From the NCBI RefSeq assembly GCF_023715145.1, contig NZ_JAMBNP010000016.1, forward strand, positions 34,404 through 98,403: a stretch of DNA of 64,000 nucleotides, read 5' to 3'. The position numbers and the translations under genes are program-made. This DNA is from Paenibacillus glycanilyticus (GTDB lineage Bacteria; Bacillota; Bacilli; Paenibacillales; Paenibacillaceae). Shown here piece by piece: positions 26,601 to 35,154 of this stretch (the stretch's first letter is position 1; each line of letters starts with the position of its first letter). The notes beneath the pieces were generated by a model that had not been told where the DNA came from, made no database searches, and saw nothing but the letters and a program-made list of their open reading frames with translations.

Positions 26601-26728
26601 TGCAGCGTTCGGGCCGCATGATTGGCGTAATCTCTCACGTGCAGGAGCTGAAGCAGGCATTCCCTGCTACGCTCGAAGTGTTTAAAACGAAGGAAGGCTA
26701 CAGCCGGACATCCATATCTGTAAGGTGA
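23636..26728 (+). CDS. sbcC: Exonuclease subunit SbcC, SMC-like ATPase
   Basis: ATPase subunit of SbcCD, 1030 aa. Walker A is GSTGAGKTT near residue 36, the signature motif is MSGGEKFNASL, and Walker B is MMFIDEGFGSLDEDS near the C-terminus. Two long Glu/Ala/Gln-rich coiled coils flank the zinc hook CPVC (in GQPCPVCGSQEHP, near residue 520). The first coiled coil (about 24,400-24,900) is markedly richer in G+C than its surroundings because of Ala, Arg and Glu codons. ATG overlaps the sbcD stop. Confidence 0.95.
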   Translation: MRPLKITMTAFGPYRDAEIVDFNELGEHRLFVISGSTGAGKTTIFDAICFALYGTASGEDRSEPRMLRSHFADDEKHTSVVLDFAVGRRMYRVFRQLPHRKGTNKSETGGKAELYELTDGEAVPAVDRFMVGDVNAKLETILGLTKEQFNQIVMLPQGEFRKLLTSDTDNKEEILRRIFRTELYQRLETRFQQQNRELGDSLKEAKIGVDHFMKQAAGNLPRREESLFAQTLAQELYNPAQLSEALAQEIAYYRQLAAEGEAGKRELQRQLDGQELALRDELALQARFAELAGEQAKRERLAAQSGEHAEKGRRLLLAERAALLAPYAEQAGRAERDAAAKQQARDMRRQAAEAAKQALAAAEERHRREEERGAERQAAERELHRLAELAPAVQTLEAQRVAVEQLAAAEKNGAAKLTAAEALMAEAKEAKLGLMAQLKAIEGAAESLPGIIEERNQVVQTGKYISKLIELEKELAAHSSVIEERAMSLAQIREEHDRLESSWIEGQASLLAAHLHEGQPCPVCGSQEHPEKAVAAEAVPSREQLQQAKEQLSRFERELNEAKLQAAAARSSWEGSAAELAEYGAVASGLAEQQANLRKRWKQLNEEAERLQQQVEQGKQLKQRAEEIEQKLEQLQQAKDKLQAEQHQVAVEKGAKQSALEKELERIPEELRSPRQMEQRLKQQQSLAESLAAAWKEAQDQLLRMRAKFAEEQAHAEQTEQQLAEARDNALLAVKRFEEELELAEFASAADFKEAHLPDQERRALKDQIESHKTALAAVQKRIDELAQELSGKQQADIEAMQAAITELKHRIEAAANALQIASRFAEDAGKLKSSIDESATRVKELEAKLEQVLDLYQMLKGDNALKISFERYILIEYLEQILHAANERLRHLSGGQFVLQRSDRLETRGKQSGLGLDVYDAYTGQNRDVKTMSGGEKFNASLCLALGMTDVIQSYQGGISIEMMFIDEGFGSLDEDSLNKAIEALVDLQRSGRMIGVISHVQELKQAFPATLEVFKTKEGYSRTSISVR

Positions 26729-26779
26729 AACGGCTTTGCCGGCCCCACGGCGGAGCGCATTAGAAATTAAAATAATAGA

Positions 26780-26900
26780 TTGACACCTTCGCGAAACAAG
26801 CCGTATATTGGAAGAACATATGCGGCAACGCGAATTCTTTCGAACGGGAAGCACCCTTCGACCCAGCCTTTTAGCTTGGTTTGGAGGGTGCTTTTTTTGC
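26780..26900 (+). ncRNA. Promoter-terminator unit: possible small RNA or leader attenuator
   Basis: TTGACA (26780-26785), an 18-base spacer and TATATT (26804-26809) form a near-consensus promoter. About 40 bases after the expected start a hairpin (GCACCC/GGGTGC extended by CTTC/GGAG-type pairs) ends in TTTTTTT at 26892-26898. The product would be a transcript of about 80 bases, or a leader with attenuation before the secreted protein gene whose start is 53 bases downstream. Confidence 0.5.
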
Positions 26901-26950
26901 GTTTTTTTAACTGCCGCTATGAATATTTTATTCAAGGAGGAGTTATTTGC

Positions 26951-27766
26951 ATGAAATTTCGAATTCCGGCCATGACTCTGCTGCTCGCTTTCCTTTTGTC
27001 TGCTGTGCTCCCGGCAGCCGTGACGGAGGCGGCGGTTAACGCGTTGTCGGCAACGTCGCAAAAGCAATTCGACAAGACGAAAGCGGGCATGGCATCCGCC
27101 GACGCATCCAAGCTGCAGGCATCGTATCAAGGCTTTGTTCAGCAGCAGAACGCGGTAGTTGAACGGGATGCGCGGATTAAGACGGCAGGCAAAGCAAACG
27201 ATGACAGGGAGTCGGAGCTGAGGCAGAAGATCCGGCTTATAGACAAGGCCAAGCTAGAGACGCTGGACAAGAAGGTAGCGCAATTAAAGAATTATTATCA
27301 GCCCTTATTTAATCAGTATGAAGCCGCTAAGGCGGAGCTGAAGGCGGCACGAAAATTCGGCATCAAGGAGCTTACGGCAGCCGTTCAACTGAAGGTCGAT
27401 CTGCTCGAGATCTCGGTGAAGAGCGCCAAAGAGGAGATCCGGGCAGCGCAAACCGCGCTTAGCACGGCCAAGACATCGGCAAACGACAAGATGAAGCGGC
27501 TGCGCAGCCAGCTTGATGCGATAACGGAGGAAGAGAAGCGCATATCCGTGGAGAAATCGGCAATCAGCCAGCTGAACAAGCAGAAATCGGAAGAATGGAG
27601 CGATCTGCTGTACGCGCTGCGCACGTACGACGGGAAAACCGCACTTCGTTCGCTCACGACGCTAAACAGCGTCGTCAAGCAGATGACGGATCGTCAGGTG
27701 AAGATTGAAAGCTATGAGAAGAAGATCGCAGAGGTTAATAAAACCGTAGCAAACCAGCTCGCATAA
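26951..27766 (+). CDS. Secreted coiled-coil protein of unknown function
   Basis: I do not recognise a named family. ATG 26951 follows AAGGAGGAG; longer frames start inside the terminator upstream and are rejected. A signal peptide (residues 1 to about 26, MTLLLAFLLSAVLPAAVTEA) is followed by about 245 residues that are almost entirely helical and charged (Lys/Glu/Ala/Gln), with heptad-like patterns and no Cys. It probably forms an extracellular or wall-associated coiled coil. No enzyme motif is seen. Confidence 0.8.
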   Translation: MKFRIPAMTLLLAFLLSAVLPAAVTEAAVNALSATSQKQFDKTKAGMASADASKLQASYQGFVQQQNAVVERDARIKTAGKANDDRESELRQKIRLIDKAKLETLDKKVAQLKNYYQPLFNQYEAAKAELKAARKFGIKELTAAVQLKVDLLEISVKSAKEEIRAAQTALSTAKTSANDKMKRLRSQLDAITEEEKRISVEKSAISQLNKQKSEEWSDLLYALRTYDGKTALRSLTTLNSVVKQMTDRQVKIESYEKKIAEVNKTVANQLA

Positions 27767-27777
27767 GGCACGATGCA

Positions 27778-27814
27778 GAAGAAGAGGCTGTCCCTCGCGG
27801 GCAGCCTCTTCTTC
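27778..27814. terminator. Bidirectional terminator
   Basis: A perfect 13-bp stem GAAGAAGAGGCTG/CAGCCTCTTCTTC between two convergent genes. Confidence 0.8.
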
Positions 27815-27824
27815 GTATTTGTTG

Positions 27825-28334
27825 CTAAATTGTCGATTGCGCAGCGGCGGAGAGAAGACCTATAATGACTAAGCCGACTGTTCCAAGCACGATCAGGCCG
27901 TTTAGCACAATGCCGATAATGGCAAACACTTTGCGGCGGTTTTTCTGCACGGCACCCACAATGCCAAGAATCAGGCCAATAATGGCAATGCCGATGGAAG
28001 CGATCATAGCGAGTCCGGCGATCATGACGGACACGAATTCGGAAGGAAACGTGCCTTCCTCTTCCATGCTTTCAATTTCGTTCAGGAAGCCTTGAGCATC
28101 ACCGGATACTTCGCTGACAAACACGGTTACGCTGATGATTGCCCCAACCACAAGGAGCACGGTGACGAGAGCCAGAATAAACGAAGCAATGCCAAGACCC
28201 GATTGCTTCATTGGTCCGTTCTCGTTTAGCGGGGAAAACGGATTAGAAGGCCTTGATGCATAAGGGTTATCGTAAGGCTGCTCGGGATTTGCGGACGAGT
28301 CGTTATGCTGCGTCGTATTGCGCGGTTCTTCCAA
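27825..28334 (-). CDS. DUF4190-like membrane protein
   Basis: Small membrane protein, 169 aa. The start is probably TTG at 28334, because AAAGGAG lies 10 bases before it; the longer frame would place this ribosome site inside the coding region. The first 50 residues are polar and rich in Asn, Pro and Ser. Then come three hydrophobic segments, with GIASFILALVTVLLVVGAI first and a last span near the C-terminus, as in DUF4190 proteins. Function unknown. Confidence 0.75.
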   Translation of the reverse strand: MEEPRNTTQHNDSSANPEQPYDNPYASRPSNPFSPLNENGPMKQSGLGIASFILALVTVLLVVGAIISVTVFVSEVSGDAQGFLNEIESMEEEGTFPSEFVSVMIAGLAMIASIGIAIIGLILGIVGAVQKNRRKVFAIIGIVLNGLIVLGTVGLVIIGLLSAAAQSTI

Positions 28335-28408
28335 GAAAGATCGACTCCTTTGCAATAAGTGGATTTACTTGTAAGATTATACACAAACATGAAAGGGATG
28401 AAAATAAG

Positions 28409-28792
28409 ATGTCTTATAAATATTTTGCATACGGCGCGATTGGCGCTGCGCTCGCCGTTGCTCTTGGTGCCTTTGGCGCCCATGGGCTTAAAGAGACTTT
28501 GTCCGAGGACATGCTGGAAGTCTATGAAACCGGCGTCCGCTATCATATGTATCACGCTTTGGCCTTAATGCTGGTGGCCTTGCTGGCTGGCCGGATTGGC
28601 GACACCAAGCTTATAAGAGCTGCCGCACGCCTGCTTATTGCCGGCATCGTACTGTTCAGCGGAAGCTTGTATGTTCTTGCGCTGACTGACATAAAAATTC
28701 TCGGTGCCATAACTCCTTTGGGCGGAGTGGCCTTCCTTGCAGGATGGGGATGCGTGGCAGCAGCCGCATTGAAAGCCAAAAAAACAAATTAG
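28409..28792 (+). CDS. DUF423 membrane protein (YwdK-like)
   Basis: 127-aa protein with four hydrophobic helices and the family motif ALGAFGAHGLKE near residue 20; the conserved HMYHALALM and GVAFLAGWG follow. ATG 28409 has the ribosome site GAAAGGG. Family function is unknown. It is divergent from the DUF4190 gene. Confidence 0.88.
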   Translation: MSYKYFAYGAIGAALAVALGAFGAHGLKETLSEDMLEVYETGVRYHMYHALALMLVALLAGRIGDTKLIRAAARLLIAGIVLFSGSLYVLALTDIKILGAITPLGGVAFLAGWGCVAAAALKAKKTN

Positions 28793-28804
28793 GAATATAT
28801 TGGG

Positions 28805-28841
28805 AAAGGTCGCTTGTGAATTAATGCAAGCGGCCTTTTTG
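28805..28841 (+). terminator. Terminator after DUF423 gene
   Basis: AAGGTCGCTTG/CAAGCGGCCTT stem (one G-T pair) followed by TTTTTGTTT. Confidence 0.85.
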
Positions 28842-29054
28842 TTTCTTAAGTATTGCATAATTGTCGTCAATATAGGGCTGTAATGCTACAAGAATCATAG
28901 CCAATGTGGCGAATTACCTTGTTTTTCGACATAACTCGCCTAATTTCTACAAGAATTATTTATTGTTTTAGTAAATATTTCTATACCACACAGACCATTT
29001 CGTTTATAATGAATACAACCTTGCTTGACCTGACAAGAGGAAGGAAGTTGGTGC

Positions 29055-30956
29055 GTGACGAAACGGATGGACGGTTCGCCTAATAGACGGCTTCGATTTT
29101 CGCGGTCATTTGCCATGCTGCGCACGGCCGTTCTAACGATATCAATTGTCGCAGTGCTGTTCTTTGCAGCAGCCTTGTATAGGAATGCCGACCCCGTGTT
29201 GGAATGGATCTCGTTAATTATTGCCGCATTGGCGATTGCCGTAACGATAATCTTCTTTGCCAGGGACCGCCAGATAATCGGGTTCCGTAACTTCCATACG
29301 CCGATCGTGGAGACATTGCTCCAGTCCGAGGCTGTACCGCTTGCGATTTTGGACCGGGATGGCGTCATTATGGAGATGAACATCGCATCCAGCAATACGC
29401 TTGGCTACTTGCGCACAGATCTGCTTGGCACTGAGCTTGCGCCATTGGTGGAGCCGGGAAGCCGCAATAGTCTGCAGGAGATGCTGGACCATGCGCTTCA
29501 AGGAAAATCGGAGCAGCGCAATATTAATATTACACACCGTTCGGGATTCCCGCTCGAGCTTCAATTTATCAGCTCCCCGATGATGAAGGAAGATGAAGTA
29601 ATCGGGACCGTTATAGTCAGTCAGGATTTGAGCGACCGGAAACGGAATATCGAGCGTATCCGTTACATGGCTTATTATGACGATATGACCGGGCTTCCGA
29701 ACCGGACATTATTCCATATTCGCATGAATGAAAGCCTGGCTTTTGCAAGAGAGCATGACCGTTTGATCGGCCTTTGCTACTTGGATCTGGACCGGTTCAA
29801 ATTGGTTAACGCATCGTTTGGACGTGAATTTGGCGACATGCTGCTCTTGCAGGTTGCAGAGCGGCTGGCAAGCGCACTTGGGGAGCAGGGGATTATAGCC
29901 CGCATGGAAGGCGACGAATTCGCCCTGCTGTTCCAGGACATTGAGTCAGAAGCGCAGCTTCTTGAATTGGCACGCCAGGTTCTTTATGCCATTGATGAGC
30001 CGTTTGAGCTCAAGGGCTTCCCGCTGCATATAACAGGAAGCCTCGGGGCGGTTACAAGCCTTGTGAAAGAGGATGACGGCTATTCGCTTCTGAAGAAGGC
30101 GGACATTGCGCTAGTGAAGGTGAAGGAAAGCGGCAAGAACGACTGCATGCTTTATTCCGAGAGCTGGAGCAATTCGTCCTTCGAGCGTCTGACGCTCCAG
30201 CATGAGATGTACCGGGCGATTCAGCGCAAGGAGTTTATTCTTCATTACCAGCCGCAATACGATATGGTATCCGGCATGATGGTAGGCGTTGAGGCGCTTG
30301 TCCGTTGGAGGCATCCGGTGAAGGGGATGATTCCGCCCGGAGAATTTATTCCAATCGCGGAAGAAAGCGGCATGATTGTTCAGATCGGCGATTGGGTGCT
30401 GGAGGAAGCATGCCGGCAGAATAAAGCCTGGCAGGATGCGGGACTTCCGCCGATGCCGGTATCCGTGAATCTTTCCATTAGGCAGTTTGTTCAGCAGGAT
30501 CTGGCAAGCAAAGTCGCTTCGGTGCTGGAGAAGACGGGCCTTAAGCCGGAGTACCTGGATCTTGAAATAACGGAATCCATGACGATGGATACCGGCCATG
30601 TATCCCGCTGTTTGCTTGAGCTTACCGAAATGGGAGTAGGCATCAGCGTGGACGATTTCGGAACGGGCTACAGCTCTTTCCATTACTTAAAGAACTTTCC
30701 GATCGACCGCCTCAAGATTGACCGCTCGTTCGTAAGGGATATCCAGCAGGACCCAAGCGATGCGGAGATTGTTGCAGCCATTATCGCAATGGCGCATAAC
30801 CTGAACATCCAGGTTATTGCGGAAGGCGTGGAGAACGAGGAGCAGATGGAATTCCTGCGCAAACATAATTGCGACGAAATGCAGGGCTATTTCTGGAGTC
30901 CACCGGTGCCTAGCACGGATATCGAGCAAATGCTTGGGGCGGCCTACATTCAATAA
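29055..30956 (+). CDS. Membrane GGDEF-EAL protein, probable c-di-GMP phosphodiesterase
   Basis: 633 aa. Two N-terminal membrane helices (residues 20-75) are followed by a PAS domain (about 90-200), a GGDEF domain (205-370) and an EAL domain (385-630). The GGDEF motif reads EGDEF (in ARMEGDEFALLF), which often means weak or no cyclase activity, and the RxxD inhibitory site is not visible. The EAL domain keeps its key residues: EALVRWRHP, VNLSIRQF, EITES, VDDFGTGYSSF, LKIDRSF, AEGVE and QGYFWS. A net phosphodiesterase is therefore likely. GTG start behind GAGGAAGGAAG. Two HD-GYP genes lie within 17 kb. Confidence 0.9.
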   Translation: MTKRMDGSPNRRLRFSRSFAMLRTAVLTISIVAVLFFAAALYRNADPVLEWISLIIAALAIAVTIIFFARDRQIIGFRNFHTPIVETLLQSEAVPLAILDRDGVIMEMNIASSNTLGYLRTDLLGTELAPLVEPGSRNSLQEMLDHALQGKSEQRNINITHRSGFPLELQFISSPMMKEDEVIGTVIVSQDLSDRKRNIERIRYMAYYDDMTGLPNRTLFHIRMNESLAFAREHDRLIGLCYLDLDRFKLVNASFGREFGDMLLLQVAERLASALGEQGIIARMEGDEFALLFQDIESEAQLLELARQVLYAIDEPFELKGFPLHITGSLGAVTSLVKEDDGYSLLKKADIALVKVKESGKNDCMLYSESWSNSSFERLTLQHEMYRAIQRKEFILHYQPQYDMVSGMMVGVEALVRWRHPVKGMIPPGEFIPIAEESGMIVQIGDWVLEEACRQNKAWQDAGLPPMPVSVNLSIRQFVQQDLASKVASVLEKTGLKPEYLDLEITESMTMDTGHVSRCLLELTEMGVGISVDDFGTGYSSFHYLKNFPIDRLKIDRSFVRDIQQDPSDAEIVAAIIAMAHNLNIQVIAEGVENEEQMEFLRKHNCDEMQGYFWSPPVPSTDIEQMLGAAYIQ

Positions 30957-30962
30957 TAGATA

Positions 30963-31003
30963 AGTAATACCCCCCGTACTTAACAAGTACGGGGGGTATT
31001 ACT
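30963..31003. terminator. Bidirectional terminator, 19-bp perfect stem
   Basis: AGTAATACCCCCCGTACTT pairs perfectly with AAGTACGGGGGGTATTACT around a 3-base loop, between two convergent genes. Confidence 0.8.
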
Positions 31004-31013
31004 GTCTTTGCCG

Positions 31014-31469
31014 TTAATCCTTGAAGTCTTCGATTTCGTTCAGCCTAAACGTGTAAACTTGCTTCTCGTCCACATGATAGACGGTAATCAAATTCCCTTC
31101 CTCATCTATATTGAGAATGCGGCAAGGGATGCTGAGCTTGATGCCAAGCCCTTTGTTCACGATGAGGCGGATCAATTTATTGCTTTTCATAAAAGCCCGG
31201 ATGGAATCGAGTCCGTTGTTTGAAACGGGGGGTGCAGGTTTTGCGGCAGGCGGCGGCACAGAAACGGGTTGCCTGCCCGGCAATTCCGTTTTTCGCTGAT
31301 CGATAAGCTGTCCTAGTTGAATCCCGTTCAGAATGCGGTAATCAGCATATGCGCCTTGGTTAAGCGATCTGATCAGCTTCTCCAATGCCGCACCGTTGTT
31401 GTCCCCTTCAACGAGCAATTCAACCTGGAATACGTATGAGTTTGTGCGGGTCGATTGTGTTGGTTTCAT
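31014..31469 (-). CDS. Uncharacterised 151-aa protein
   Basis: Not recognised. ATG 31469 has GGAGG five bases upstream, so translation is well supported. The N-terminal 65 residues look like a small alpha/beta unit (SYVFQVELLVEGDNNGAALE), a Pro/Ala-rich linker follows (near 70-85), and the C-terminal 65 residues look like a beta-barrel (SIPCRILNIDEEGNLITVYH). No membrane span or Cys pattern. Confidence 0.7.
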   Translation of the reverse strand: MKPTQSTRTNSYVFQVELLVEGDNNGAALEKLIRSLNQGAYADYRILNGIQLGQLIDQRKTELPGRQPVSVPPPAAKPAPPVSNNGLDSIRAFMKSNKLIRLIVNKGLGIKLSIPCRILNIDEEGNLITVYHVDEKQVYTFRLNEIEDFKD

Positions 31470-31640
31470 AGTTCCTCCGGACTAATAATTAATAATACCT
31501 TTATAAATATATCATCAAAAAGGGTGTCCACATAGTCCTAAAAATGAGCAGGTAACCAACACTGCTTAGCACCTTCTGCATATAATGTTGTTGCGGTTCG
31601 AACTGACCTGTCATGGCCTGAAGTGAAGGAGGTGTCCAAA

Positions 31641-31946
31641 ATGATGAGAATGGTTCCCGTGCCGCTTGGGGACGGGGTTACAGCTCTTGGTGTTGAAGTA
31701 AAACTCCCGAAAACAACACTGCTCGCGATATCCACGGATAGAGGATATATCATGTGCGGTGCTTTGGATGTGGGGCTGCTTAACGACCGGCTGAAGGATA
31801 GAGAAATCATCGCGGGTAGAGCAGTTGGAGTGAAAACCTTGGAAGAGCTGCTGGCGGCGCCTCTTGAATCCGTCACCACTACCGCGGAAACGCTTGGCAT
31901 CGCTGTTGGGATGAATGGCGCAGATGCGCTCCGCTTAATGATATAG
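31641..31946 (+). CDS. DUF1805 protein, YunC-like
   Basis: 101-aa protein with the DUF1805 pattern KTTLLAISTDRGYIMCGALD. GTG 31623 is in frame, but ATG 31641 is correctly spaced from AAGGAGGTG. In Bacillus the family gene yunC stands beside yunD; here a YunD-like gene is present 12 kb downstream instead. Function unknown. Confidence 0.85.
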   Translation: MMRMVPVPLGDGVTALGVEVKLPKTTLLAISTDRGYIMCGALDVGLLNDRLKDREIIAGRAVGVKTLEELLAAPLESVTTTAETLGIAVGMNGADALRLMI

Positions 31947-31963
31947 CACACGAGTGCACACAA

Positions 31964-32001
31964 AGAGGCAGCCCTCGCTGAGCAAGCGGAGACTGCCTCT
32001 T
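31964..32001. terminator. Bidirectional terminator before mtnA end
   Basis: AGAGGCAG/CTGCCTCT stem with inner CGCT/AGCG pairs between convergent genes. Confidence 0.7.
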
Positions 32002-32011
32002 GTCTTCGTCC

Positions 32012-33070
32012 TTATTGTTCGAACAGCTTCTTCAGGTTTACGTCAAACGGCGCTTGAATAATGCCCTTCTCCGTAATAATCGCCGTCACGTATTCGTTTG
32101 GCGTAATATCGAACGCAGGGTTATATACCTTGACGCCTTGCGGAGCCGTACGCTTGCCGAAGCCTTCCGTAATCTCTTCCGCATTGCGCTCTTCGATTGG
32201 AATCTCGGCGCCTGTAGGGGTGTTCAGATCGATCGTCGAGAGCGGGCAGGCTACATAGAACGGAATGCCATGCGCTTTGGCCAGCACCGCAACGCTGTAC
32301 GTACCGATTTTGTTCGCCACGTCGCCATTAGCCGCAACGCGGTCCGTACCAACGATAACGGCGTTTACCCAGCCTTTGGACATGACGTGGCCGGCCATGT
32401 TATCGCAAATGAGAGTAACGTCGACGCCTGCCTGTTGAAGCTCGAAGGCTGTCAGTCTAGCGCCCTGCAGTACCGGACGAGTCTCGTCGGCAAATACGCG
32501 AATGTTCATGCCACGCTCCTTGGCCAGATAGAACGGCGCAAGCGCGGTACCGTATTTCGCCGTTGCGAGTCCGCCAGCGTTACAGTGCGTAAGCACGCCT
32601 ATATCATCCTGGAACAGGGACAACGCATGCTCGCCGATCAGGCGGTTCGTTTTTTCGTCCTCGCTCTGAATCGCGATAGCTTCATCAAGCAGCGCCTGCT
32701 TCAATGCTTCAAGCGCACGGCCTTCGGAAGCAAGAGCTTCAGCGCGCGCTTTCATCCGGTCAAGCGCCCAGAACAGATTGACCGCAGTAGGGCGGGAGGT
32801 AGCGAGATAATCCGCGGCCTTGCGTACATCGGCAAGCCATTCCTCAGCCGTTTCAGCATGGCGGCTTCCTAGCACAACCCCATAAGCTGCGGAAATACCG
32901 ATAGCCGGTGCTCCTCTTACTTTCAGGTGGCGGATAGCTTCCCATACGTCCTCCGAAGTGACAAGCGGCAAATAAACGATTTCTTCCGGCAGCAGCCGTT
33001 GGTCGAGCAGATCCAGCTTATCATCATGCCATATGACGGACTGCAGGCCTGCGTAGTTTGTAGTAGTCAT
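32012..33070 (-). CDS. mtnA: Methylthioribose-1-phosphate isomerase
   Basis: Converts 5-methylthioribose-1-phosphate to the ribulose form in methionine salvage. 352 aa. Family signatures: RGAPAIGISAAYG, the active-site Cys in THCNAGGLAT, GTDRVAANGDVANKIGT with the catalytic Asp, and YVACPLSTID. The frame reaches back to 33094, but ATG 33070 follows AGAGGATTTACAAG and is preferred. It lies 33 bases after mtnK, so both form an operon. Other salvage genes (mtnW, X, B, D) are not in the window. Confidence 0.95.
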   Translation of the reverse strand: MTTTNYAGLQSVIWHDDKLDLLDQRLLPEEIVYLPLVTSEDVWEAIRHLKVRGAPAIGISAAYGVVLGSRHAETAEEWLADVRKAADYLATSRPTAVNLFWALDRMKARAEALASEGRALEALKQALLDEAIAIQSEDEKTNRLIGEHALSLFQDDIGVLTHCNAGGLATAKYGTALAPFYLAKERGMNIRVFADETRPVLQGARLTAFELQQAGVDVTLICDNMAGHVMSKGWVNAVIVGTDRVAANGDVANKIGTYSVAVLAKAHGIPFYVACPLSTIDLNTPTGAEIPIEERNAEEITEGFGKRTAPQGVKVYNPAFDITPNEYVTAIITEKGIIQAPFDVNLKKLFEQ

Positions 33071-33103
33071 CTTGTAAATCCTCTCTTGATTCAATATTGC
33101 TAA

Positions 33104-34318
33104 TTATTGTTTTGCTTCGGCAGTCAGAACAACATCAATAGCCTGTTCAATGGAAACCGCTTGGCGGTTTAAGCGAATAAGGGAAGTACCGATCGCAAGG
33201 GCAAGGCGCTGCGCGCGCTCGCGTGCTGCGGCATCCGGAATGGTAGCGATATCGGCAACATGGGCAAGACCTACGATACGGCGTACCATTTTGCAGCCGG
33301 CATAACCGATTGCATCCTGTAGCAGGCGGTTCAAATATAGGTCTTGGTAGCCCGGCGTTTCGTTCGCGATGCGATCTACGCCATGCTCATTCCACAAGGC
33401 GCGGAATTTCTGTTCGAACTTGGTCCAAGTGTCGCGGACTGTCTCGAGCAGGTAGCTGCGGAAATCGGCAAGTTCTTTCTCGTCATCGATCCAGTGGCCT
33501 TGTCCCGCGTAATTCAGCAGCAGGTTCGCAATGACTGCGCCGATGTCAAAGCCGATCGGGCCGTAATAAGCAAATTCCGGGTCGATCACTTTGGTTGATT
33601 CCGGCGTTGCGAATACGCTGCCCGTATGAAGGTCGCCATGCAGCAGGGCCTGGGCGCTTGTCAGAAACTTCTCGCGCAGAAGAGCGACTTCAAGATGAAG
33701 GGCTTTATCTTCGGTGAGTGCGGCTGCAGCGTCTTCAATCGCCGCTTCTATATTGTTATTAGCGGAGACCGTATAAGGGTCGTCGAAAATCAGGTCTTCC
33801 GTTATTTTGCACAAATCGGGGTTGATGAACTCTTTGACTAGCAGCTTTTTGTCCTGCTGGTTCATGCCGAGATCCGAGGTGAAGAACAGCGTATTCGCCA
33901 TAAAGGTTGAGATATCTTCAGCAAATTTCGGATAACGGGTTCCATTGATCAAGCCTTGGCGCATAATTACGTGATCGCTCAGATCCTCCATAATGGTCAG
34001 GGCAAGCTCAGCGTCATACTTGTACACCACCGGCACAAGGCCGGGAGCAAGCTTGTTCTGGAGAATCAAGGATTCGCTTTCGATACGGGCACGGTCAAGG
34101 GATAACGGCCAGGATTCGCCGACAACCTTCGCATAAGGAAGAGCTTGCTTCATAATGAGGCTTTTGCCGCTTGCCGGGTCCGTAATATGGAAGACAAGAT
34201 TCAAGTTCCCGTCGCCGATTTCACGGCAATTCAGGCTAGCGCCCGCAGGGAAAAAATCTTCGATACCGCTAGCGATTTCAATCGCTTCTTGTTCTGTTAA
34301 TGCATGATAAGCAGACAC
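33104..34318 (-). CDS. mtnK: Methylthioribose kinase
   Basis: Phosphorylates 5-methylthioribose, feeding mtnA. The frame extends to 34528, but GTG 34318 lies 7 bases after GGAGGTGG and gives 404 aa, the usual length. The kinase motifs are visible: GDGNLNLVFHI, LIMKQALPY with the ATP-binding Lys, the catalytic LLHGDLHTGSVF and VIDPEFAYYGPIGFD. In Bacillus subtilis mtnKA has an S-box leader; none is visible in the 180 bases upstream here. Confidence 0.93.
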   Translation of the reverse strand: MSAYHALTEQEAIEIASGIEDFFPAGASLNCREIGDGNLNLVFHITDPASGKSLIMKQALPYAKVVGESWPLSLDRARIESESLILQNKLAPGLVPVVYKYDAELALTIMEDLSDHVIMRQGLINGTRYPKFAEDISTFMANTLFFTSDLGMNQQDKKLLVKEFINPDLCKITEDLIFDDPYTVSANNNIEAAIEDAAAALTEDKALHLEVALLREKFLTSAQALLHGDLHTGSVFATPESTKVIDPEFAYYGPIGFDIGAVIANLLLNYAGQGHWIDDEKELADFRSYLLETVRDTWTKFEQKFRALWNEHGVDRIANETPGYQDLYLNRLLQDAIGYAGCKMVRRIVGLAHVADIATIPDAAARERAQRLALAIGTSLIRLNRQAVSIEQAIDVVLTAEAKQ

Positions 34319-34497
34319 GGTTCGTCCACCTCCGATTTTCATATTTATTAAGAAGGCCAAAATGCCTAGTAAACTCCTCAACATAGTATAGCGGATATTA
34401 TTTCGCCTTGGAATACCTTCAAATGATATAATGTTACGTGACGAAGGACAAGCGACGTTTAGTTTATGCTTCATATTTCTTTGTAGGAGGTTGTGAA

Positions 34498-35100
34498 ATG
34501 GCGAATAAAGAGCCGGAGCCGGTTGCATTAAAGGAATGGGCCGTAACGGTAAAAGCGCTGCAGGAAGGGCACCTTATGCTTGTGATGCGCAAAGGCGGGA
34601 TTATTGAGGAAACGCGGGATTTTCAGCTGGTGAGCAAGGGCTTCTACCTTATGCCGGCTTATGAGCATCAGAAGGAGCATTTGCTTAAGGAGGCTTACCA
34701 GGGGCAGATTCAGGGTACGATGCAAGGCTGGACGCCTGACATGCCGTCGATCAAGCTTCACTCTTACGCGGAAGCGGTAGAGGACATTGAGATTACCGAC
34801 CAGGAAACACTTGACCGGATTCGGGAGCATCACATTTGGACGGATACCTTTGCCGAGGAGCGGCTCAAATGGAAGCGTACGAAGCCGCTGCACCTGCTGC
34901 TGCTTAGAGTGTACCGTCTCGAGGAGCCGGTAGAGCTGCCGATGCAGCCTGCTTATAACGGATGCAAATCTTGGGTACAACTGGATGAAGGGATGCCTCA
35001 GCCGGCTATGACTCCCGTGTTGTCGGACGAGGAGTTCGATCAGCAGGTTTCCATAATCAAACAAGCATTAATAGGTAGAGATATTTCAGAGAGCACATAA
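34498..35100 (+). CDS. DUF1802 protein
   Basis: 200-aa protein with the DUF1802 pattern (KEWAVTVKALQEGHLMLVMR; GGIIEE; LHLLLLRVYRLEEP). ATG 34498 follows TAGGAGGTTGTGAA; the longer frame from 34438 is rejected. No function is known for the family. Divergent from mtnK. Confidence 0.85.
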   Translation: MANKEPEPVALKEWAVTVKALQEGHLMLVMRKGGIIEETRDFQLVSKGFYLMPAYEHQKEHLLKEAYQGQIQGTMQGWTPDMPSIKLHSYAEAVEDIEITDQETLDRIREHHIWTDTFAEERLKWKRTKPLHLLLLRVYRLEEPVELPMQPAYNGCKSWVQLDEGMPQPAMTPVLSDEEFDQQVSIIKQALIGRDISEST

Positions 35101-35154
35101 ATCGGGCTTCTGGACGCTCCCGCATTGATTAATAACAAAACTTATAATAAAATA

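Noticed and set aside
33104..34528. Extended mtnK with 70 extra N-terminal residues
   Set aside because: A proper GGAGGTGG-GTG start at 34318 gives the normal length; the extension covers the divergent promoter region.
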